NCBI GenBank assembly: GCA_934702115.1
Contig: CAKUYF010000025.1
Location: 1-10,337, forward strand
Direction: 5' to 3'
Length of the DNA: 10,337 bases
From: an uncultured Eubacteriales bacterium
GTDB taxonomy: Bacteria; Bacillota; Clostridia; Oscillospirales; Acutalibacteraceae
Part shown: in pieces, positions 6,423 to 10,337 of the stretch
Layout of the letters: each line of letters starts with the position of its first letter
Position numbering within the stretch: the first letter of the stretch is position 1
The notes under the pieces: model-generated
What the model saw: only the letters and a program-made list of their open reading frames with translations
Told to the model about the DNA's origin: nothing
Databases searched by the model: none
Position numbers and translations under genes: made by a program

Positions 6423-6530
6423 AATAGGATTTCACAACATAATTTAAAAGTTATAGTTTGTTTTTTGTTTCAAAAATCCTATTGATAATGTTAATTAGCG
6501 TAACATCACTTTTGTTTAAACTATAAATTT
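6423..6530 (-). terminator. Interlocking inverted repeats after the three-gene operon (candidate terminator or structured RNA)
   Basis: On the minus strand AATAGGATTT (6483-6474) pairs perfectly with AAATCCTATT (6432-6423), followed by TTTATATTT, a terminator-like end with a long 41-base loop. A second pair, AAATTTATAGTTT (6530-6518) with AAACTATAACTTT (6459-6447), matches at 12 of 13 positions. The two pairs alternate rather than nest, the topology of a pseudoknot. The first arm begins at the base after the operon's last stop codon. Confidence 0.4.
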
Positions 6531-6932
6531 TTAAATTAAAAGGTAAAAAAGTACAAGCAAAATGGGAAAATTTTCTTCCTCATCCATAAGTAAAAAAATA
6601 AGAACTAATATTAAAGTTTTATCTGTATCCTGAAGTACATCTTTTAATATTTTAGTTATTCCTTCAAAAGGAAGCTTACCACTTTTACCGCTATTAGGTG
6701 CCGAAGAAACACATTTAGAATTATCGTCATTATTTTCGGCATTTTTGACATTAATACAATCTTTAGAAATATTAGTATTTTTATTACCCATTTTTTTTTC
6801 TTCTATGCTATTACCCATTTCCAAACGAGAAGAATTACGATCCGATTGAGATTTAGCCTGCGTAGCTTTTGCACGTTTTATAGCAGCTTCTCGCATTTTT
6901 TTCATTTCCTCAAAAGAATTTCGACTATTCAT
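6531..6932 (-). CDS. Small protein with hydrophobic C-terminal tail, operon gene 3
   Basis: 133 aa, function unknown. The N-terminal third is basic and helical (MKKMREAAIKRAKATQAK). The middle is polar, Asn/Ser/Lys-rich and probably disordered. The C-terminus is the striking part: a short Gly-Lys-Leu-Pro-Phe motif, an amphipathic helix, and then two hydrophobic runs (LILVLIFLLM and PILLVLFYLLI, about 107-133) separated by the acidic hinge DEEENF. This looks like a tail that inserts in or lies on a membrane, or a packing hairpin. I recall similar two-run Leu-rich tails in unnamed clostridial proteins but cannot name a family. ATG 6932 has an AAGGGAT site about 6 bases upstream, starting right at the TGA of gene 2, with an 11-base gap, so translation is probably coupled. 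Confidence 0.8.
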   Translation of the reverse strand: MNSRNSFEEMKKMREAAIKRAKATQAKSQSDRNSSRLEMGNSIEEKKMGNKNTNISKDCINVKNAENNDDNSKCVSSAPNSGKSGKLPFEGITKILKDVLQDTDKTLILVLIFLLMDEEENFPILLVLFYLLI

Positions 6933-6943
6933 AATCTATCCCT

Positions 6944-7318
6944 TCACAAAATACCCTGATTCTTTAAAAGAGGCAATATTTTAATAATCTGTAAAATTTG
7001 GGAAGAACTATCAAGTTTTTTACGTCGAGCTTCTGAAAGTAAAGGTCTAAGAGCTCTTAAAAAATTAGTATACTTATCCTCCTGTTTCATTGACGATAAA
7101 ATAGGCATCACTTTAAGCATCATTTGCATTAATTCAAAAGGAAAAGGTGATTCTTCAGTTGAAGTTGAGTCATCTGAGTCTTTTTTTTCTTCGGAGCAAT
7201 CAGATTCATCAGAATGTTCTGATTCCGAAGAACCCAACAGTCCGGAAAGTCCTTTTATAGTATTCATCATTTCCGGATCGCTAAGTATATCAGCGATTTT
7301 TCCTGTTAGGTCCTCCAT
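6944..7318 (-). CDS. Small acidic-linker helical protein, operon gene 2
   Basis: 124 aa, function unknown. There are three parts. Residues 1-29 form a helix (MEDLTGKIADILSDPEMMNTIKGLSGLLG). A highly acidic Ser/Asp/Glu linker follows at about 30-58. The C-terminal helical block (59-124) contains FLRALRPLLSEARRKKLD and ends ILPLLKNQGIL. No signal peptide, so it is probably cytoplasmic or a partner of the hydrophobic-tailed product of gene 3. ATG 7318 is four bases after the TAA of gene 1, and its AGGGGG ribosome binding site lies inside the last codons of gene 1, so translation is likely coupled. The ALRPxLSxxxRxKLD pattern is one I associate with conserved but unnamed clostridial proteins; no named domain can be claimed. 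Confidence 0.82.
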   Translation of the reverse strand: MEDLTGKIADILSDPEMMNTIKGLSGLLGSSESEHSDESDCSEEKKDSDDSTSTEESPFPFELMQMMLKVMPILSSMKQEDKYTNFLRALRPLLSEARRKKLDSSSQILQIIKILPLLKNQGIL

Positions 7319-7322
7319 GAAA

Positions 7323-7586
7323 TTATTTACCCCCTAGAAACTTTTTGAGCAATTGTTGAGCCTTAGGTGTTGAAAGAAATTTAAGAGCTGCATCCTTGTC
7401 TGATAATAATCTTTTGACTTTTTTGGAATCTTCACTACTCAAATTTTTTAATAATTCTGAAGCATTACCCGTACTTGCGGCCTTTTTGATTTTCTCTATG
7501 TCCATACCAGTCTTTTCAGAAGCTTTTCTTAAGGCTTCTTCATTAATATTGTTAACATTAAAATTAGCATTCTGATTATCCTTAAT
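7323..7586 (-). CDS. Small helical protein, operon gene 1, probable ATT start
   Basis: About 87 aa, function unknown. The sequence has an Asn-rich start (KDNQNANFNVNNINEEALRKA), a helix-rich middle (TGMDIEKIKKA), and a C-terminal part with LLKNLSSEDSKKVKRLLSD and AQQLLKKFLGGK. It has no signal peptide or membrane segment. The start is odd. A GTG at 7604 opens the longest frame and another lies at 7595, but neither has a ribosome binding site. A strong GGGGTGAT (7598-7591) sits 4-6 bases before an in-frame ATT at 7586, which would begin the product at the Asn-rich segment. No ATG or TTG lies nearby in frame. ATT (AUU) starts are rare but known (infC). If wrong, the gene is 7323-7604. It is the first gene of a tightly packed three-gene operon. 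Confidence 0.8.
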   Translation of the reverse strand: MKDNQNANFNVNNINEEALRKASEKTGMDIEKIKKAASTGNASELLKNLSSEDSKKVKRLLSDKDAALKFLSTPKAQQLLKKFLGGK

Positions 7587-7590
7587 AAAA

Positions 7591-7598
7591 ATCACCCC
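7591..7598 (-). promoter_or_regulatory. Ribosome binding site that points to an ATT start
   Basis: GGGGTGAT on the minus strand is a good anti-Shine-Dalgarno match. Its spacing fits ATT 7586, not the GTG codons at 7604 (upstream of it) or 7595 (inside it). Confidence 0.55.
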
Positions 7599-7641
7599 AT
7601 ACACTTATTTTTTAAAACCAATATTAATCTTGGCTCTAAAA

Positions 7642-7670
7642 TGTATATGTAAAATAAATAATTTATATGA
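7642..7670 (-). promoter_or_regulatory. Candidate sigma-E-type promoter of the three-gene operon
   Basis: On the minus strand TCATATAA (7670-7663) and CATATACA (7649-7642) are separated by 13 bases. Both boxes, the spacing and the TTTTA just before the -10 match the element upstream of spoIIID (2933-2905). If this is a sigma-E promoter the operon is expressed in the sporulating mother cell. Confidence 0.42.
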
Positions 7671-7809
7671 GCTTTCTATGCGTTTTCATTGTAATGAATC
7701 TAATCTTTAGTTTACTGTTTCTCGCCATTTAAAAAAGTTATTTTCAAGTTAAAAACTTTCACGAATTTACACATCTGAAATAAATTGAATATTTTTTATA
7801 AAAAAAATA

Positions 7810-7838
7810 TTGACACATATAAAATTATGTGATAATAT
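7810..7838 (+). promoter_or_regulatory. Sigma-A-type promoter of the Nif11-leader gene
   Basis: A perfect TTGACA (7810-7815) is followed after 17 bases by TAATAT (7833-7838). GATAAT (7831-7836), preceded by TGT, is an alternative extended -10 at 15 bases. The start codon is about 75 bases downstream. The rest of the 7605-7914 gap shows only this promoter and the divergent one at 7642-7670. Confidence 0.7.
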
Positions 7839-7914
7839 GATACCAAAAGGTTATGGTTTAATAATTTTTATGTTCAAGGATGCATTTTAGTCTATAAAGA
7901 AAGGAGTTTTTATT

Positions 7915-10311
7915 ATGGCGGATCCTTTTCTTGCGGAATTAAAGCAGTTACTAAAGACTATATTAACTGATGAAGACACAAGAAGAAAATTAGATGAAAC
8001 AAATGATTTGAAGCAGATATATGATATACTCAAAACTAACGGATTTAGCGGTGATTATGAGGACTTCAAAAAGTCTATGTCCAGAATCTTTAAAATTTCA
8101 GAAGAGAAAATGGAACAAATTGCTGGAGGAGTTGCAACTAACCCTCCCTTAAGGAAGTTACTCGCTACCGTTATGACTTCAATGACCTTATGCGGTCCAA
8201 TAATAGCTGCTCCTAATGCGTCAGCAGTTGAGGATATTACTTCGCCCACTTTTGTTTCAACTACTCTCAATGCAAATGATTTTTCAGATTCTAGTGGAGA
8301 AATGGACGAGAGTGAGAGTCTAGCCGAGAATATCAAAAAGTTTTTCCCGTATATGAGAATAACAAGTACCGAAGCAAGGAAGAGTGGAGGAATTCCTACA
8401 CATCTATACAATTGCCTTTGGAATAAACTCGATGAAAATGAAATTGAGAATTTAGAAAATGTGCTTCCAGACAATAACCTTATAAACACAGATTATGAAG
8501 AATGGAAACGAGAGATGTGTAAAGGGCTTAAAGTTGATTATAAGAGCTTGAATTCTCTAATTTCAGATATTATAAATTCCAAAGGGGACACAAACTCTGA
8601 GCAAACAATATCATTTTCATTGTGCAATGGAAACAATATTTATAATATTCAAAAAAGATTTGTATTTTCCATAATTCTAAACGAGCTAAGCAGGCGAAAT
8701 CCAGATCTCTACCCCACTTACTTTAAAATGGGCGAGGAAGTAAACAAGGATATTATTGTAAATGCTCTTACCGAGCAATCGAAAAGTCCGGCAGCGAGAA
8801 GTATGATGCATGTTATGCTTATGGCTCAGCTGGGGGATCTGAAAATTAATAGAAGATCCGATGTGATTCCTGCTGAAGAGTATGTGGCCTCAATGTTTAA
8901 GTATGGTGAATCAATTTTAATTCGTCATCCTTTAGGAATTAACAGCCAAAGCTCCAAAGATCTATGGCAGGCTATATACCCAGAAAGAAAACTAGGTTCC
9001 GAATGGAAAAAACGTGTTTCTTCGCACGGAGCTAAGGTAACAAGTGAAAAGGTAATAGAAAAAAAATACAGTGGGTTAAAAGCTATAACCAATGCTCCTT
9101 ATGCATTTTTCACTGGTAATAACCAAGGAATAGGAATAAATATATCACGAAATAACGCAAAGCTGGATACGGCAGGACACCTTTTAGTTTATAATACGGA
9201 AAATAACCTAGGGGAGGCAAGCTTGGTTAAGCTGGAATCTGCAGGTCCCGGATCTACAAGCGTATTCGGCCACGGGCATGGATTAAACGTAAAATCCAAT
9301 AAGATAAGCGCCGCTTGCCAAATCAAAGCTTTGAGCGAACATACTGCAAGGGACGCCGTCCACATAGATATGAGAGCTTCGAGTTCCCAAAAATTAATAG
9401 AATTAATAAAAAGTTTCGATAAATGGTTAGATCTTAACGATTCCAAACCGGAAGCTATGAGAGAAATGCTTGACAAATTAGCAGGATCTAAAATGTCTTT
9501 AGATGAAATAGGAAAGTTTATCAATAAGTATGCTGAGAGCGCATCTTGGAGTGATGAAGATTCTCAAATTTCTATCAAGGGCAACAATGCAACTACTAAA
9601 GAAATAATAGACGTTTCTTCATCTGATGAAATGAAAAACCTGGGAATAAGGATATTCAGTAATTCTAATGGGAATTATATGTACTATGTGGAGGATGAGT
9701 TAAAGCTTCAACACGTTTTAGGACCGAATGAAGCAAATAAGATTAAGTCATCACAGTTCAAGTGGAAAGAACTAAAGAGTAGCATAGATCCATCAAAATC
9801 GAATAGTAATGTAATGAATTCATACCTAGATGCTAAAATCAGAGAAGGTAAAATTAAACCGTTAAGTTATGAGACTTTTCTTGGTAGCGCTAAAAATGAA
9901 GAGTGGCTTAAAAAGAAAATGGAAAGCGCAAAGAATGAGTACACGAAATCAATAGCAATTCCTGGAGTTAAACTTTACAGGTCAAAAAGATCATCTTGGG
10001 GTATTTCATACACCGTATATGGATACATTATTACTGATATTGAGACATTTAGAAACTATGCAAAGCAAACTTTACACATAAGTGATGATGAAATAAAATT
10101 TGTAATTAATAATCAGAATTTATGGATGTGGACGAGTGGATCTTCAGGGCTTAGTATTAACAATTTACCCGTAAAATTCAGGAATGTCTTAAACTTGGTA
10201 AAAAATATGCATACCAATAATTTAAAGGATCCCAAATTTAAGGGTGACAATTTAGTTACTGAAATTCATCCGTCAAATGTAAAAAATGATAAAATAATTA
10301 GAGGTATATAA
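7915..10311 (+). CDS. Large exported protein with Nif11-type Gly-Gly leader and internal signal peptide
   Basis: 798 aa. Residues 1-72 look like a Nif11-type leader, normally found on short bacteriocin or RiPP precursors: LTDEDTRRKLDE, then YDILKTNGFSGDYEDF, then ISEEKMEQIAGG ending at G71-G72. Such leaders are cut after Gly-Gly by the C39 protease of an export ABC transporter. Immediately after come R80-K81, a hydrophobic run (82-99) and an A-P-N-A-S-A site (A104), which looks like a Sec signal peptide. Residues 105-130 are an acidic Ser/Thr linker; the ~670-residue remainder is not recognised. It includes a glycine-rich region with H-G-H-G (453-456, in VFGHGHGLNV), helical blocks near 485-545, and an aromatic segment near 695-740. 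ATG 7915 follows AAGGAG by 8 bases. Base composition looks less AT-rich than the secreted array. Secretion is inferred; toxin, adhesin or enzyme roles are all open. Confidence 0.88.
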   Translation: MADPFLAELKQLLKTILTDEDTRRKLDETNDLKQIYDILKTNGFSGDYEDFKKSMSRIFKISEEKMEQIAGGVATNPPLRKLLATVMTSMTLCGPIIAAPNASAVEDITSPTFVSTTLNANDFSDSSGEMDESESLAENIKKFFPYMRITSTEARKSGGIPTHLYNCLWNKLDENEIENLENVLPDNNLINTDYEEWKREMCKGLKVDYKSLNSLISDIINSKGDTNSEQTISFSLCNGNNIYNIQKRFVFSIILNELSRRNPDLYPTYFKMGEEVNKDIIVNALTEQSKSPAARSMMHVMLMAQLGDLKINRRSDVIPAEEYVASMFKYGESILIRHPLGINSQSSKDLWQAIYPERKLGSEWKKRVSSHGAKVTSEKVIEKKYSGLKAITNAPYAFFTGNNQGIGINISRNNAKLDTAGHLLVYNTENNLGEASLVKLESAGPGSTSVFGHGHGLNVKSNKISAACQIKALSEHTARDAVHIDMRASSSQKLIELIKSFDKWLDLNDSKPEAMREMLDKLAGSKMSLDEIGKFINKYAESASWSDEDSQISIKGNNATTKEIIDVSSSDEMKNLGIRIFSNSNGNYMYYVEDELKLQHVLGPNEANKIKSSQFKWKELKSSIDPSKSNSNVMNSYLDAKIREGKIKPLSYETFLGSAKNEEWLKKKMESAKNEYTKSIAIPGVKLYRSKRSSWGISYTVYGYIITDIETFRNYAKQTLHISDDEIKFVINNQNLWMWTSGSSGLSINNLPVKFRNVLNLVKNMHTNNLKDPKFKGDNLVTEIHPSNVKNDKIIRGI

Positions 10312-10337
10312 AACCAACATATAAATAGCTTCAATTA

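Noticed and set aside
8055..8489. Minus-strand open frame of 144 codons
   Set aside because: It lies wholly inside the 798-aa gene on the opposite strand, has no ribosome binding site, and its hydrophobic stretches are antisense to the signal-peptide and charged regions.
9189..9524. Minus-strand open frame of 111 codons
   Set aside because: Antisense shadow of the 798-aa gene with no supporting start signal or recognisable product.
1..10337. CRISPR array, tRNA, rRNA, insertion sequence or phage integration site
   Set aside because: No regularly spaced repeats, cloverleaf-like sequences, transposase motifs or flanking direct repeats were seen on either strand.

Overview
The window is AT-rich DNA from a low-GC, spore-forming Firmicute, most likely a member of the Clostridia. 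The evidence is a recognisable SpoIIID sporulation regulator, strong AGGAGG-type ribosome binding sites, sigma-A-like promoters, intrinsic terminators, a YugP-type membrane protease start and a Nif11-type (bacteriocin-type) leader. No species can be named from the sequence alone.

Layout. At the left edge, on the minus strand, lies the first 45 codons of a YugP-like zinc metallopeptidase; its promoter diverges from that of an hsp20 small heat-shock gene (441-848, +), which ends in a clean terminator. A Lys/Glu-rich coiled-coil protein of unknown function follows (951-2054, +). The 555-base gap after it holds a decayed ABC-transporter ATPase fragment on the minus strand (2160-2363, perhaps reaching about 2460) and a candidate terminator for spoIIID (2610-2870, -).

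From 2985 to 6272 there are five consecutive minus-strand genes for small proteins (157 to about 200 aa). Each starts with a signal peptide or hydrophobic N-terminus followed by a mostly helical body. They look unrelated at first reading but share short aligned motifs, so I read them as a strongly diverged secreted paralogue family. At least two (third and fifth) carry a near-identical promoter element, and the second has its own terminator, so the array is probably several transcripts.

Next comes a compact minus-strand operon of three small unrecognised proteins (7586 down to 6531). Its candidate promoter closely resembles the one before spoIIID and looks like a sigma-E (mother-cell) promoter. 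The first gene may start at a rare ATT codon.

A divergent consensus-like promoter then drives a 798-aa protein (7915-10311, +). It begins with a Nif11-type leader ending in Ala-Gly-Gly, runs directly into what looks like a Sec signal peptide, and continues as a ~690-residue cargo I do not recognise.

How the parts may work together is inference: a sporulation regulator and a possibly sigma-E-driven operon flank a block of secreted proteins, and a large leader-bearing exported protein lies on the far side. The Nif11-leader giant protein and the secreted paralogue array are the most novel items. No transporter, maturase or immunity gene for the leader-bearing protein is in the window.
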